Source: Paenibacillus pasadenensis (GTDB taxonomy: Bacteria > Bacillota > Bacilli > Paenibacillales > Paenibacillaceae). Taken from it: a DNA stretch of 64,000 bases. The notes under the pieces were generated by a model. The model saw only the letters and a list, made by a program, of their open reading frames with translations, searched no databases and was not told where the DNA came from. The position numbers were made by a program, and so were the translations under genes. The stretch is taken from the NCBI RefSeq assembly GCF_023715725.1, contig NZ_JAMBOT010000003.1, positions 1-64,000 of the forward strand, written 5' to 3'. Positions within the stretch are counted from its first letter, which is position 1. Each line of letters opens with the position of its first letter. Positions 43,907 to 53,085 of this stretch are shown piece after piece.

Positions 43907-45625
43907 TTAAACAGGGGTGCGGGGCAGCGAAGCCGTGCGTATGACTTCTGTGCCCGTGTAATAATGAGAGAGGATCTGGTAGGCAGTGCTGCCGTTTTTG
44001 GCCATACCATCCGCACCCCACTGGCTCATGCCGACGCCGTGCCCGTACCCGAACGTAGTGATCTCGATTTCCTTGCCAGTAATCTTCCAAGTAAACTGAG
44101 TTGATGCCAAGCCAAGCTTCTCCCGCACCTGGCGGCCGGTGAACACCTTGTCGCCAACCGTCATTTCCCGAATACGCCGGCCGTCGGTCGTATCCAGCAC
44201 CCGCATGCTGCGGGCCGACGTTCTGCCGCTGACGCCCAGCTTTTTATAAAATGCCGCCAGGCTCATCTTGGTCGTTTCCTTGAATTCCGGACTGATCTTT
44301 TTGTCCCACGGGCTGGATACGCTGCGCAGATAAGGGAGGCTTGAGCCCCAGTAGTCCTCGGAATTTTCCGTATACCCGTTGCTAGTGCTGAAAAATAAGG
44401 CGTCGATCGGCTGCCCCTCATACGTAATAATTTGGCTCCTTGTCTGCTGCACCGCCGCATTCAGCTTGTCCAGGTTTGCTTTTTGCTCCTTGTCGCTCCA
44501 GCGGTTCAGCAGCTTTTTCAGCGGCACATACACCTGATGGGCTGTCGTATCCGTAACATCCGCATTGTCCACCGGCATTCCGGTGCGGTCCTCGGAAGCA
44601 AGCCGCTTCACCATATACGTACGGGCGGCAATTGCCTGCGCCTTCAGCGCCTCAGGTTCAAAGGTTACCGGCATTTCTCCGGCCAGCACGCCACGCACGT
44701 AAAGCTCCATCGGCACTTTTTCCACCCGCTTCTCTGCCGTCAAATAAACACGCACGATCATGCGGTCAAGCGCGCCAGGAGACGGAAGCGAAGCGGTCTG
44801 TTCGCTGGCTCCTTTTTCGGATACAGATCCGCCGCCAGCATTGCTGCCCGGTTTGTTCTGCGGCGTCCCTCCATTCGCTCCCGTTCCGTCAGGCGTCTTA
44901 TCGGGATTATCCGTCCCGGAATTGCCCGTGCCGATATCCGTCCCCCCGTTAGAAGCGGTGCCATTAGTGCCGGAGGGGTCTCCCTTTGGCTTGGTTTGAC
45001 TGCCGCTTCCGCCCGGAGGGGCAGTCTCGCTTCCCGGAGCATCCGCCGCTCCGCCCAACAGCGGAACCAGCTGCCCGCCGGAAGCCGCAAACATCGGCTG
45101 ACGCTCCGCACCAGCCGCAGAAGAAGCGCCGTAACCGGACTTTGCCGCTTCGGATGACGGCCCGTTTCCTGCACTTTGCTGCTGGACGATTAAGCCGGGA
45201 ATTAGAATTGCCGCCGCCGTCAAAGCGCTGAGCGCAATCAGCGTCCATGGGGACATCTGTGAAGGAGGGCGCTGGCCGGATGCCTGAGCGGGTGCGGTCT
45301 GCCGGACGGCTGAGACCGTGTTGAACATCTCCCCAGCCTTCGTCATCATACTGGACTTCGCTCCGTTTTTTTCCGGTTCACCCGGTCTCGCAAGCAACGG
45401 CCGATTGGGAGGGCTAGCCGGAAGCCCCGGCCTCAGCTTTTTGGTCCGGTCTGGCGCCGCGCCGTTTAAGCGCATGCGGGACCGGCTGCTTTTAACGAAC
45501 AGCTTAAGTCCATTGAACCTGCTCCCGCTGGGATTATGCCGGAGGACCGAAACCTCCGCCTGCTTCTCCGCTCCTCTCCTCTGTCGTGCATTGTTCGTAC
45601 CATTCGTTTTACGTTCACTCGCCAT
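43907..45625 (-). CDS. spoIID: Stage II sporulation protein D (SpoIID) with long N-terminal extension
   Basis: A 572-residue lytic transglycosylase acting on septal peptidoglycan during engulfment. The catalytic domain occupies about residues 285-565. It contains VRGVLAGEMPVTFEPEALKAQAIAARTYMV (probable catalytic Glu317), FFSTSNGYTENSEDYWG, SPWDKKISPEF and GYGHGVGMSQWGADGMAKNG. A single transmembrane helix lies at about 126-147. It is preceded by a basic cytoplasmic tail of 125 residues and followed by a 130-residue Gly/Ser/Asn/Pro linker. B. subtilis SpoIID is about 340 residues, so both tail and linker are enlarged here. It lies upstream of spoIIQ; in B. subtilis murAA precedes spoIID, and here a five-gene transport/two-component block intervenes. 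A sigma-E-like element (CATAGTTT, 45721-45728) lies upstream. Confidence 0.93.
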   Translation of the reverse strand: MASERKTNGTNNARQRRGAEKQAEVSVLRHNPSGSRFNGLKLFVKSSRSRMRLNGAAPDRTKKLRPGLPASPPNRPLLARPGEPEKNGAKSSMMTKAGEMFNTVSAVRQTAPAQASGQRPPSQMSPWTLIALSALTAAAILIPGLIVQQQSAGNGPSSEAAKSGYGASSAAGAERQPMFAASGGQLVPLLGGAADAPGSETAPPGGSGSQTKPKGDPSGTNGTASNGGTDIGTGNSGTDNPDKTPDGTGANGGTPQNKPGSNAGGGSVSEKGASEQTASLPSPGALDRMIVRVYLTAEKRVEKVPMELYVRGVLAGEMPVTFEPEALKAQAIAARTYMVKRLASEDRTGMPVDNADVTDTTAHQVYVPLKKLLNRWSDKEQKANLDKLNAAVQQTRSQIITYEGQPIDALFFSTSNGYTENSEDYWGSSLPYLRSVSSPWDKKISPEFKETTKMSLAAFYKKLGVSGRTSARSMRVLDTTDGRRIREMTVGDKVFTGRQVREKLGLASTQFTWKITGKEIEITTFGYGHGVGMSQWGADGMAKNGSTAYQILSHYYTGTEVIRTASLPRTPV

Positions 45626-45720
45626 TTGTCGCCTTGCCCCTTTCCTTCCTGCCGGACCTGGGCTGGACAGCTCGGCTCAGCCTGTACCGGCAATTGGTTT
45701 CTATTTCATCTCGTCTATAC

Positions 45721-45750
45721 AAACTATGAGACCGTAAACATAGAATAGAA
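45721..45750 (-). promoter_or_regulatory. Possible sigma-E promoter of spoIID
   Basis: The minus strand reads TTCTATTCT, 13 nt, CATAGTTT (45721-45728). The -10 fits CATAnnnT; the -35 is only a partial match. Confidence 0.35.
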
Positions 45751-45803
45751 CCCCAAAAGATAGAGAGAGAACAAACCAAGAAACAGCCGGATGCCCGTAA
45801 AAA

Positions 45804-45830
45804 CAAAAAAAGAGCCGCCGAAGCGGCTCT
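45804..45830 (-). terminator. Terminator of the ABC/two-component block
   Basis: The minus strand shows AGAGCCGC, TTCG loop and GCGGCTCT, followed by TTTTTTTG, 48 nt past the histidine kinase stop. Confidence 0.93.
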
Positions 45831-45878
45831 CCAAAATCCTTTGGAAACCTAAAAGAGTTGACTAAGACTAGATTTCAA

Positions 45879-47492
45879 TCAAAGCTTGTCTTTCTCGCCG
45901 CTGCGCGCCTTTTTGAGAGAAAAGCGGAAGACGCTGCCGCGCCCCGGCTTGCTTTCCACTTCGATGAGCGAACCGTGCTCATCGAGAATATGCTTCACGA
46001 TGGACAGGCCGATTCCGGTGCCTCCGCGCGCGCCTCTTGCCTCGTCGCTTTTATAGAAACGATCCCATATGAGCTGCTGCTGCTCCTCCTTCATCCCGAT
46101 TCCTTCGTCCCGTATCGAAACGGCGACATCATCCTTGCGGCAATCCAGCGTGACATAGATGGTCGATTGCCGGGGCGAAAAGGCCATCGCGTTTTGCAGC
46201 AGATTTATCATGACCTGCTCCAAACGGTAGGGATCGCCGATTACCCGCACCTGGGCAGCACGAGCCGCATCCGCATCCGCATCCCTTTCCTCCGCAGCTC
46301 CTTCAGGCTCAGCGAAAGCTTCCGGCATCCGCAGCTCCCAGCCCTCGTCAGGCTGCTGCTGGAAGCCTGCACCGCGATTCCGGGGTGTTCCGCCGCCGGC
46401 TGCTCCGTTGATTTCATAACGCACCTGGTGATGCTGAAAGGTTGATTCCATACGCGCCAGCAGCTGCCGGATCATCTCGGCCAGATCGAACTCCGTCGGC
46501 TGTACGTCGAACTGCCCCGACTCGATTTTGGTCATATCCAGCAAATCGTTCACCAGCTTGATTAGCCGAACGGTCTGATCCTGCGTAATCCGCAGGTAGT
46601 GGTCCGCCCGCTCGCGCGGCACGGTGCCGTCAAGAATTGCCTCCACATAACCGTGGATGGAGGTGAGCGGAGAACGCAAATCATGCGATACATTAGCGAG
46701 AAAATCCCGGCGCATTCCCTCCAGAGCCTCGAGCTCGGATGCCATCCGGTTCAAAGAAACGGCCAGCTGGCCGAGCTCATCTGCAGAAGGATCGCTGATC
46801 TGCGTGTCGAACCTGCCCTTTGCAATCCGCTCCGCCCCTTGGCTCATACGCTGGATCCGTATCGTCATGTAACGGGAAAACATCCAGGAGAAAATGACCG
46901 AGACAGCCAAAGCAATTGCAATCGACAGCCAGTTCAGACTCTGCATTCGGCGCAGCTCATTCTGCAGCCCGCCAGACAGCGACACGACATACCGGTCGAT
47001 TGATGCAGCGTATTGGGAAGTCACCATCCATTTTCGGGAATCCTTCTCCACCGTTGTGGATTGCAGAGACTCGGCGCTTCCGATTCCGGCGGCGTTGACA
47101 ATATCGCGGATTTCGCCATCCGGGAGCGGCACTCCCCCCATCTGAACATATCGTCCCTGGCGGTCAATAATCAGAACCGTTTTCATTTGCGGCGGCAAAA
47201 TGAGACGCAGCCCTCTCTGGGTCGTAACATCCGTCCAGCCTTCGCGCTGAGCCGTTTCCAGCAGCGTAATCATGCGGCTCATGTCCTCGTATTCCCGTTG
47301 TTTCTGGCGCTCGGTCACTTCCCGCTTAAGCAAGGTACCGGATATAAGTGTATAGATCAGAAATGTGACGGTAAGGATCAGCAGCGAAATGACAAGCACC
47401 TTGGCAAAAATGCGGTTCATCCCCAGCTTCGTGAGCAGCCAGCTGGAACGCTCCCTGACCTTTGCCGCCTGCGCCGCGAGCTTCTGAATCAT
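45879..47492 (-). CDS. Two-component sensor histidine kinase
   Basis: A 537-residue membrane kinase. Transmembrane helices at about 28-53 and 186-207 enclose an extracytoplasmic sensor of about 130 residues. HAMP (208-260), HisKA with phospho-acceptor His270 in FLANVSHDLRSPLTSIHGY, and an HATPase domain (RVIGDPYRLEQVMINLLQNA, SIRDEGIGM, GTGIGLSIVK) follow. The HATPase is interrupted before the N-box by an insertion of about 60 low-complexity residues (about 375-415, GAAGGGTPRNRGAGFQ... and acidic EGAAEERDADADAAR). Its ATG overlaps the regulator stop by 4 nt, so the pair is co-translated. It is downstream of a MacAB-type efflux system, which it probably controls (inference). The signal is unknown; an antimicrobial or envelope stress is plausible. 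Confidence 0.9.
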   Translation of the reverse strand: MIQKLAAQAAKVRERSSWLLTKLGMNRIFAKVLVISLLILTVTFLIYTLISGTLLKREVTERQKQREYEDMSRMITLLETAQREGWTDVTTQRGLRLILPPQMKTVLIIDRQGRYVQMGGVPLPDGEIRDIVNAAGIGSAESLQSTTVEKDSRKWMVTSQYAASIDRYVVSLSGGLQNELRRMQSLNWLSIAIALAVSVIFSWMFSRYMTIRIQRMSQGAERIAKGRFDTQISDPSADELGQLAVSLNRMASELEALEGMRRDFLANVSHDLRSPLTSIHGYVEAILDGTVPRERADHYLRITQDQTVRLIKLVNDLLDMTKIESGQFDVQPTEFDLAEMIRQLLARMESTFQHHQVRYEINGAAGGGTPRNRGAGFQQQPDEGWELRMPEAFAEPEGAAEERDADADAARAAQVRVIGDPYRLEQVMINLLQNAMAFSPRQSTIYVTLDCRKDDVAVSIRDEGIGMKEEQQQLIWDRFYKSDEARGARGGTGIGLSIVKHILDEHGSLIEVESKPGRGSVFRFSLKKARSGEKDKL

Positions 47493-48172
47493 TCCGAATT
47501 CACCTCAAACCGGTAGCCGACGCCGCGTACGGTCCCGATCCGCCATGCGGCATGATCCCCGATGCGGTCCCGAATGCGTTTAATATGAACATCCACCGTG
47601 TTGGAGTCTCCGAAATAATCCATGCCCCAAATATTTTGCAGCAGCTCATCGCGGGTAAATACTTTGCCGGGGCGGGAGGCCAGACAGTAGAGCAGCTCAA
47701 CCTCCTTCGGAGCGCATCCGGCATTAACGCCGCGCACGAGCACCCGGTATTCCGTGGCATCAACGATCAGATCAGGGAACTCAACGCTCTCTTTAAACAA
47801 AGTCGGATGCGTCCGTTTCAGCACGGCGCGGATGCGCGCAATGAGCTCTTTGGCGTCAAACGGCTTCACCATGTAGTCGTCCGCTCCCATGGAGAACCCC
47901 TTCAGCTTATCGTAACCTTCCCCTTTGCCCGTCAGGAAAATAATCGGGACGGCGCTTGTCCGCCGAATTTCCTCACATACGCTCCAACCGTCGCGGCCAG
48001 GCATCATAATGTCCAGCACGATCAGGTCGGGAACCTGCTCGTAAAAACGCGCCAGTCCCGAGGCCGCGTCATGGGCGGTCGCATAGTGAAAGCCGTAGCG
48101 CTCCAAATAAAGCTCTACCAGGTCGGTAATAAGCGGATCGTCCTCGATCAGCAGAATCAAAGGGGTTTTCAT
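47489..48172 (-). CDS. OmpR/PhoB-family response regulator
   Basis: A 227-residue regulator. The receiver domain has E10-D11-D12, phospho-acceptor Asp54 in LIVLDIMMPGRDG, and Lys in DDYMVKPFDAKEL. The winged-helix DNA-binding domain includes FTRDELLQNIWG, SNTVDVHIKRIRDRIG and IGTVRGVGYRFEV. The start is ATG 48172, eight nt after GGAGGG; the frame extends eight codons upstream without support. It lies 53 nt downstream of the permease gene and overlaps the kinase gene by 4 nt. Its likely targets are the adjacent transporter genes, by analogy with many Firmicute efflux/two-component modules. Confidence 0.93.
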   Translation of the reverse strand: MKTPLILLIEDDPLITDLVELYLERYGFHYATAHDAASGLARFYEQVPDLIVLDIMMPGRDGWSVCEEIRRTSAVPIIFLTGKGEGYDKLKGFSMGADDYMVKPFDAKELIARIRAVLKRTHPTLFKESVEFPDLIVDATEYRVLVRGVNAGCAPKEVELLYCLASRPGKVFTRDELLQNIWGMDYFGDSNTVDVHIKRIRDRIGDHAAWRIGTVRGVGYRFEVNSE

Positions 48173-48225
48173 GAACGGATCCCTCCAAAAATACAAACAT
48201 GAACTAAAAGCGGATTAGCCGCGAA

Positions 48226-49410
48226 TCAATCGTGGCGCAGAGCGTCAACCGGCTTCAGCGAAGCGGCCTTGTTGGCCGGGAAGATGCCAAACAAAATGCC
48301 GACCAGCGCGGAAAATGCGAAGGAATAAGCGACGATATCCGGCTCAACGACAGCTGCCGTGCCCGCATACTCCTGCATCGCAAAACAAGCGACGTAGGCA
48401 ACCGCAATGCCCAGCAGCCCTCCCAGACTGCTGATGGACACCGCCTCGACGAGAAACTGGAACAGCACATCTCTTTTGCGCGCGCCCAGCGCTTTGCGGA
48501 TGCCGATTTCCCGCGTGCGTTCCGTTACCGACACGAGCATAATATTCATAATGCCGATTCCGCCGACAAGCAGGGAAATAGCAGCTACACCCGCCATCAT
48601 AGTGGACATCGTTTTCGACACGGAGGCGGCCGTTTCCTTTAATTCCTCGGAGTTCGTAATGCGGTAGCTGTTCGTATCCCCCCGGAAAATATCGGCCAGC
48701 TTCAACTCCAGAGCAGCCGTTACGGCATCCATTTGCGGCTCGGACTCCACCTTGACCGATACCGTACTCACGCCTGCGGATTGGAACATGCGCTGAGCCG
48801 TCGTGATGGGAATGATTATTTTTTCATCGTTGGATGCGCCTAACGAGGTGCCCTTCGGCTCCAGCAGCCCAACCACCCTATACTTAACCCCGTTCAGCAG
48901 AATCGATTCTCCGACCGGACTGACTCCCGCGCCAAACAGCTCCTCCGACGTATCCACCCCCAGCAATGCGACCTTGTTATAGGCCGTCAGGTCAAGCGGA
49001 GCGATAAACCGCCCTTCCTGGGGATGAAAGTCCGCCACTTCTTCATAGTCAGGCGTTACGCCCTCAACGGTGACGGACGACTCCGTCTCCACGCTTCCGT
49101 ACCTGGCCGACGCGCTGCCGCTGACGGTAGGCGACAGGCCGTCGATTCCGCTCACCCCTTCGCCAAGCGACTCCGCCTGCGGAAGCGTTAAAGCCGTGCT
49201 GCTGCCCCGTCCGTTGACGGACACCGACAGCATATTGGTGCCCAATCCTTGCAGCTGGCTGTTCACCTCGTTGGCGGAGCCCTGCCCCATCGCAACAAGC
49301 GAGATGACCGTTGCGACGCCGATCAAAATGCCCAGCATGGACAGCGCCGTCCGCAGCTTGTTAGCGAGTATGCTGCTCAGCGCCATTCGAACGCCTTGCC
49401 AAAGCTTCAC
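48226..49410 (-). CDS. MacB-like ABC transporter permease (FtsX superfamily)
   Basis: A 394-residue four-helix permease. The N-terminal RMALSSILANKLRTALSMLGILIGVATVISLVAMGQG is the MacB_PCD hallmark. A large extracytoplasmic domain (about 45-265) follows, then three helices near 275-385 with GGIGIMNIMLVSVTERTREIGIRKALGARKRDVLFQFLVEA, the FtsX core. It works with the ATPase and adaptor genes upstream, probably exporting peptides, lipopeptides or other amphipathic compounds. The start is GTG 49410 behind AGGAGGGG, which places the first 50 nt inside the ATPase gene, an unusually long overlap. Confidence 0.92.
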   Translation of the reverse strand: MKLWQGVRMALSSILANKLRTALSMLGILIGVATVISLVAMGQGSANEVNSQLQGLGTNMLSVSVNGRGSSTALTLPQAESLGEGVSGIDGLSPTVSGSASARYGSVETESSVTVEGVTPDYEEVADFHPQEGRFIAPLDLTAYNKVALLGVDTSEELFGAGVSPVGESILLNGVKYRVVGLLEPKGTSLGASNDEKIIIPITTAQRMFQSAGVSTVSVKVESEPQMDAVTAALELKLADIFRGDTNSYRITNSEELKETAASVSKTMSTMMAGVAAISLLVGGIGIMNIMLVSVTERTREIGIRKALGARKRDVLFQFLVEAVSISSLGGLLGIAVAYVACFAMQEYAGTAAVVEPDIVAYSFAFSALVGILFGIFPANKAASLKPVDALRHD

Positions 49411-50152
49411 GAGCCACCCCTCCTTCCTCCGTCAGCAGCCCGTCCTTCATCGTGACAATCCGTCCGGCTCTTGCCGCTACATCGAGATCATGCGTAATCA
49501 GTACGATCGTATGTCCAAGGACGTTCAGCTCCTGGATCAGGCCGAGCACCTCGTCGCCCGTTTTTGTATCCAGCGCGCCTGTCGGCTCATCCGCGAGCAA
49601 AATCGGCGGATTTCCAGCCAGCGCCCGCGCGATAGCCACACGCTGCATCTGGCCGCCGGACAGCTGATTCGGACGGTGGTCCATACGATCCCCCAAGCCG
49701 ACCTTGACCAGCGCCAGCTCTGCCGCTTCCCGCCGCTCTTTGGAGGATAGACCGCGATAGATGAGCGGAAGCTCCACATTGTCACGGGCGGTAAGCCGGG
49801 GAAGCAGATGGAAGCTTTGAAAAATAAAGCCGATGCCCCGGTTGCGCACCTCCGCCAGCCGGTTTTCGCTCAGCCCTCCCACCTCCTGGCCGTCCAGCCT
49901 GTAACTGCCGGAGGTCGGCGTATCCAGGCAGCCGATGACATTCATCAGCGTTGACTTGCCCGAGCCGGACGGCCCGATAATGGCCACAAAATCTCCCGGC
50001 ATGACGTCCAGATTGACGCACCGCAAAATAGGCGTCTCTTCACCCGCCATGCGGTAGCTTTTGTTCACGTCGCGAATGGCGATCAACGGCTCGGCGGCAG
50101 ATGGGACAGCCGGGAGATTTTCTGCAGTGTTTCCCCATTTTAGCAGAGCCAT
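49361..50152 (-). CDS. MacB-like ABC transporter ATPase
   Basis: A 263-residue ABC ATPase of the LolD/MacB class. Walker A GPSGSGKSTLMNVIGCLD, Q-loop FIFQSFHLLPRLTARDNVELP, signature LSGGQMQRVAIARAL, Walker B PPILLADEPTGALD and H-loop IVLITHDLDVA are all present. It starts in the TGATG overlap with the adaptor gene (1 nt) and overlaps the permease gene by 50 nt. The operon order is adaptor-ATPase-permease, as in other Firmicute MacAB-like exporters. It energises the transporter from the cytoplasm. Confidence 0.95.
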   Translation of the reverse strand: MALLKWGNTAENLPAVPSAAEPLIAIRDVNKSYRMAGEETPILRCVNLDVMPGDFVAIIGPSGSGKSTLMNVIGCLDTPTSGSYRLDGQEVGGLSENRLAEVRNRGIGFIFQSFHLLPRLTARDNVELPLIYRGLSSKERREAAELALVKVGLGDRMDHRPNQLSGGQMQRVAIARALAGNPPILLADEPTGALDTKTGDEVLGLIQELNVLGHTIVLITHDLDVAARAGRIVTMKDGLLTEEGGVAREALARRSNGAEQHTR

Positions 50153-51498
50153 CAGTTCCTGCCTCCCATGCCGCCACCCATGCCTCCTGGAGCGGCTCCC
50201 CTCTGGAAGCCGCCGCCCATGCCTCCCATTCCCATTCCGCCCTGAATCATCCGGACATTCCCGGAGGAGCCAGTGCTTCCGCCCTGCGTGCCGGTCGGGA
50301 GAGGAACAAGCACGGAATCTCCGGCGTTCAGTCCAGACTCAATCTGAGCGTACTGGTCATTGAAGAGTCCTGTTTTCACTTCCACCATCCGTCCGCCTAA
50401 AGCCATCCGGCTAGCCATCTGGCTGGATGCGCCTGCGCCGGTTCCGGTTGGCGCTTGGAAGCCTCCCGCAGTATTATGGCGGTTCCCGACTCCTGAACCT
50501 CTGTCCGCACCGCCGGATTGACCGGAGCCTTCTGCTCCAGTTTGTTCCTCTGCTCCTGTTGCGCCGCTGGCGGAGCCGTCATCGGGAACCCGCACATAGG
50601 ACTTGCCGTTAAGCTGAACAACCGCAGCAATCGGCACCAGCACCGCGTTCTCGGCGGTGTCAGTCACAATTTCTACCGAGCCGGACATTCCGGCCAGCAC
50701 GCCGTCCAGCTCGCTCAGCTGAATCGTCACGGGGTAAGTCGCCACACCGTTGCTGGATTCGCCTTCACGGGCAATTTCCGTTATTTTGCCTGTAAACGTC
50801 CGGTCCGCTAACGCATTCAGCGAGATGGAGGCCGTCTGGCCCGTCTTCAGCTTCGGCACATCCAGCTCGTCGGCGCTCATCGTAAAGGTCAGCTTGCTGT
50901 AATCGGTCAGAGTTACCGCATCCTCGTTGCCGTTCAGCTCTTGACCGCTCGATACGGACACTGCCGTTACTGTGCCGTCCGCATCGGCCACAAGATCGTT
51001 ATTTTCGGCCTGTTCCGCCTCCAGCTCATCGATTTCGGCCTGAAGCTGCTCCTGCGTCAGCTTGGCGGTATCGATCTGCAGCATAAGCTCGTCCTGTTTA
51101 TCGGCGTCGCTCTCCTGCCAATACTGCTGCTTCAACCCTTTGAGCTGCAGCTCCCCTTTTGCGAGCTCAAGCTTTTTCTGGCGAATCGCCATGTCATTGT
51201 CGGCCTTTTGGAACGTCACCAGCTTCTGGCCTTTTTTCACTTTATCTCCGGCGGATACGAACACCTTTTCCACCGTTCCCTTATATCCGGCTTTCAATAC
51301 TCTGGCATCGTCTGCGGCTACCGTCCCGCTGCCGGACACTTTAACCTCCAGCTTTCCCTGCGTCGCTTGCACGGTCCGGGCCGAAGCCGCAGCCGCAGCA
51401 GGAGCCTCCGCCTTCGTACGGTAGGCATAATAACCGTAACCTCCGCCGGCCACCAATAGAACCCCCAGAACAAGAACCCATTTCCGCATTCCGCCCAA
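50152..51498 (-). CDS. MacA/HlyD-family membrane fusion (adaptor) protein
   Basis: A 448-residue adaptor with an N-terminal membrane anchor (about 5-24). Half-lipoyl segments (VQATQGKLEVKVSGSGTVAADD and VADADGTVTAVSVSSGQEL) flank a coiled-coil hairpin (about 95-165, KKLELAKGELQLKGLKQQY...EQLQAEIDELEAEQAEN). Beta-barrel and membrane-proximal domains follow. The C-terminus is a Gly/Met-rich tail of about 28 residues (GMGMGGMGGGFQRGA and GGMGGGMGG), preceded by a Ser/Gly linker. It forms the extracytoplasmic part of the MacAB-like exporter and is the first gene of the five-gene block. The Met-rich tail is uncommon; soft-metal binding is one possibility (inference). Confidence 0.9.
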   Translation of the reverse strand: MGGMRKWVLVLGVLLVAGGGYGYYAYRTKAEAPAAAAASARTVQATQGKLEVKVSGSGTVAADDARVLKAGYKGTVEKVFVSAGDKVKKGQKLVTFQKADNDMAIRQKKLELAKGELQLKGLKQQYWQESDADKQDELMLQIDTAKLTQEQLQAEIDELEAEQAENNDLVADADGTVTAVSVSSGQELNGNEDAVTLTDYSKLTFTMSADELDVPKLKTGQTASISLNALADRTFTGKITEIAREGESSNGVATYPVTIQLSELDGVLAGMSGSVEIVTDTAENAVLVPIAAVVQLNGKSYVRVPDDGSASGATGAEEQTGAEGSGQSGGADRGSGVGNRHNTAGGFQAPTGTGAGASSQMASRMALGGRMVEVKTGLFNDQYAQIESGLNAGDSVLVPLPTGTQGGSTGSSGNVRMIQGGMGMGGMGGGFQRGAAPGGMGGGMGGRN

Positions 51499-51591
51499 CT
51501 CCTCCTCGGTGCTTTATCACCAGAAAAATACCATGGGCAAATGAACGGACCATGAACATTGTGAGGATTGTGAAAAAGGTGTGGAACTGAA

Positions 51592-51620
51592 CAAAAAAAG
51601 AGCCCCGGCAACCGGCGCTC
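51592..51620 (-). terminator. Terminator of murA
   Basis: The minus strand shows GAGCGCCGG, TTG loop and CCGGGGCTC, followed by TTTTTTTG, 43 nt past the murA stop. Confidence 0.93.
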
Positions 51621-51663
51621 CACTCCCAATCTCTATTTAGTTCTTAGACCGCTGACTAAATGA

Positions 51664-53085
51664 TTACGCCAGCGTAGGTTCAACGTCTTCAACCGCAACC
51701 TGCTCCTCGGCTTTGTAGCCTTCTTCCTCGGAAGCAGCAGCTGCAGCCACATGCACTTCTTCGCTCTCGGACGAGCCCTTCAGCGAGGAAAGCACGATCG
51801 GTTCCACAAGCTCCTGAACCTCAACCTCTTCTTCCGTACGGTAAATGTCGGCTCCCAGAGCAGCCAGCTTGCCGGCAATATCGACATAACCGCGGTCAAG
51901 GTGATGCAGTCCGCCAACCTCGGTTTCGCCGTCGGCAACAAGTCCTGCGCAAATCAAGGCAGCTCCGGCCCGAAGATCCGTAGCGGTGACTTTTGCGCCG
52001 TACAGCGGAACGCCGCCGGTAATAATAGCGGAACGGCTTTCGATTTTGATGCTGGCGTTCATTTTGCGGAATTCATCCACATGCATGAAGCGGTTTTCGA
52101 ACACCGTCTCCGTAACGACGGAGGTGCCTTCCGATACAAGCAGCAGCGCCATCATCTGGGACTGCATGTCGGTCGGGAAGCCGGGATGCGGCAAGGTTTT
52201 CACATCGACGCTGCGCAGCGGGCGGTTCGCCTGTACGCGAATTCCGGTATCCGACTCTGTCAGCTGAACGCCCATCTCCTGCAGCTTGGAAATAACCGGC
52301 CCCAAGTGATCGCTAATTGCGCCTTCCACGAACACATCTCCGCCGGTAATCGCTCCGGCAATCAAGAATGTGCCTGCTTCAATCCGATCCGGAATGACAT
52401 GGTGGCGGGCGCCGGTCAGGCGTTCCACGCCTTCAATCCGGATCATGCCCGTGCCTGCGCCGCGAACGCGGGCGCCCATAGCATTCAGGTAGTTGGCCAG
52501 ATCGACGATCTCCGGCTCCTTGGCGGCATTTTCAAGCGTTGTTGTGCCTTCCGCAAGCGCAGCGGCCATCATAATGTTTTCCGTCGCGCCGACGCTGGCG
52601 CAGTCCAGATAAATTTTGGTTCCTTTCAGGCGCCCCGGAACTGTCGCTTCCACGAAGCCCTGGCCAATTGTAATTTCGGCGCCAAGCGCCTCAAAGCCCT
52701 TCAAATGCTGATCGATCGCCCTTGTGCCGATTGCACAGCCGCCTGGCATGGAGATGCGGACTTTGCCCAAACGGGCGAGAAGCGGCCCCATAACCAGGAA
52801 CGATGCGCGCATTTTGCTGACCAGCTCATAAGGCGCTTCACAGGAAGTCAGCTGCTCCGCTGCGATAGTCATGGAATCGTGACCGATTCCGGTTTTGGCT
52901 CCAAGCGTTTCTAACACTTGACGGATCGTCAGGACATCATCGAGGAGGGGAACGTCGCAAATGACGCTTTCTCCTTCCGTAGCGAGCAGGGAGGCGGCAA
53001 GGATCGGGAGCACAGCGTTTTTCGCTCCGTGCACACGTACCGTTCCTTCCAGCCTGCGGCCTCCTCTAACGACAATTTTGCTCAT
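51664..53085 (-). CDS. murA: UDP-N-acetylglucosamine 1-carboxyvinyltransferase MurA
   Basis: A 473-residue cytoplasmic enzyme for the first committed step of peptidoglycan synthesis, the transfer of enolpyruvate to UDP-GlcNAc. The N-terminal [27 protein letters not shown] and the active-site loop [24 protein letters not shown] (catalytic Cys117, the fosfomycin target) are intact. The C-terminal [20 protein letters not shown] and [20 protein letters not shown] follow. A tail of about 40 acidic residues after the normal end ([24 protein letters not shown]) is extra and of unknown role. The position after ywzB and upstream of spoIID matches B. subtilis murAA. A possible promoter is TTGTCG-18-TAATAT at 53244-53273. 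Confidence 0.96.
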   Translation of the reverse strand: MSKIVVRGGRRLEGTVRVHGAKNAVLPILAASLLATEGESVICDVPLLDDVLTIRQVLETLGAKTGIGHDSMTIAAEQLTSCEAPYELVSKMRASFLVMGPLLARLGKVRISMPGGCAIGTRAIDQHLKGFEALGAEITIGQGFVEATVPGRLKGTKIYLDCASVGATENIMMAAALAEGTTTLENAAKEPEIVDLANYLNAMGARVRGAGTGMIRIEGVERLTGARHHVIPDRIEAGTFLIAGAITGGDVFVEGAISDHLGPVISKLQEMGVQLTESDTGIRVQANRPLRSVDVKTLPHPGFPTDMQSQMMALLLVSEGTSVVTETVFENRFMHVDEFRKMNASIKIESRSAIITGGVPLYGAKVTATDLRAGAALICAGLVADGETEVGGLHHLDRGYVDIAGKLAALGADIYRTEEEVEVQELVEPIVLSSLKGSSESEEVHVAAAAASEEEGYKAEEQVAVEDVEPTLA

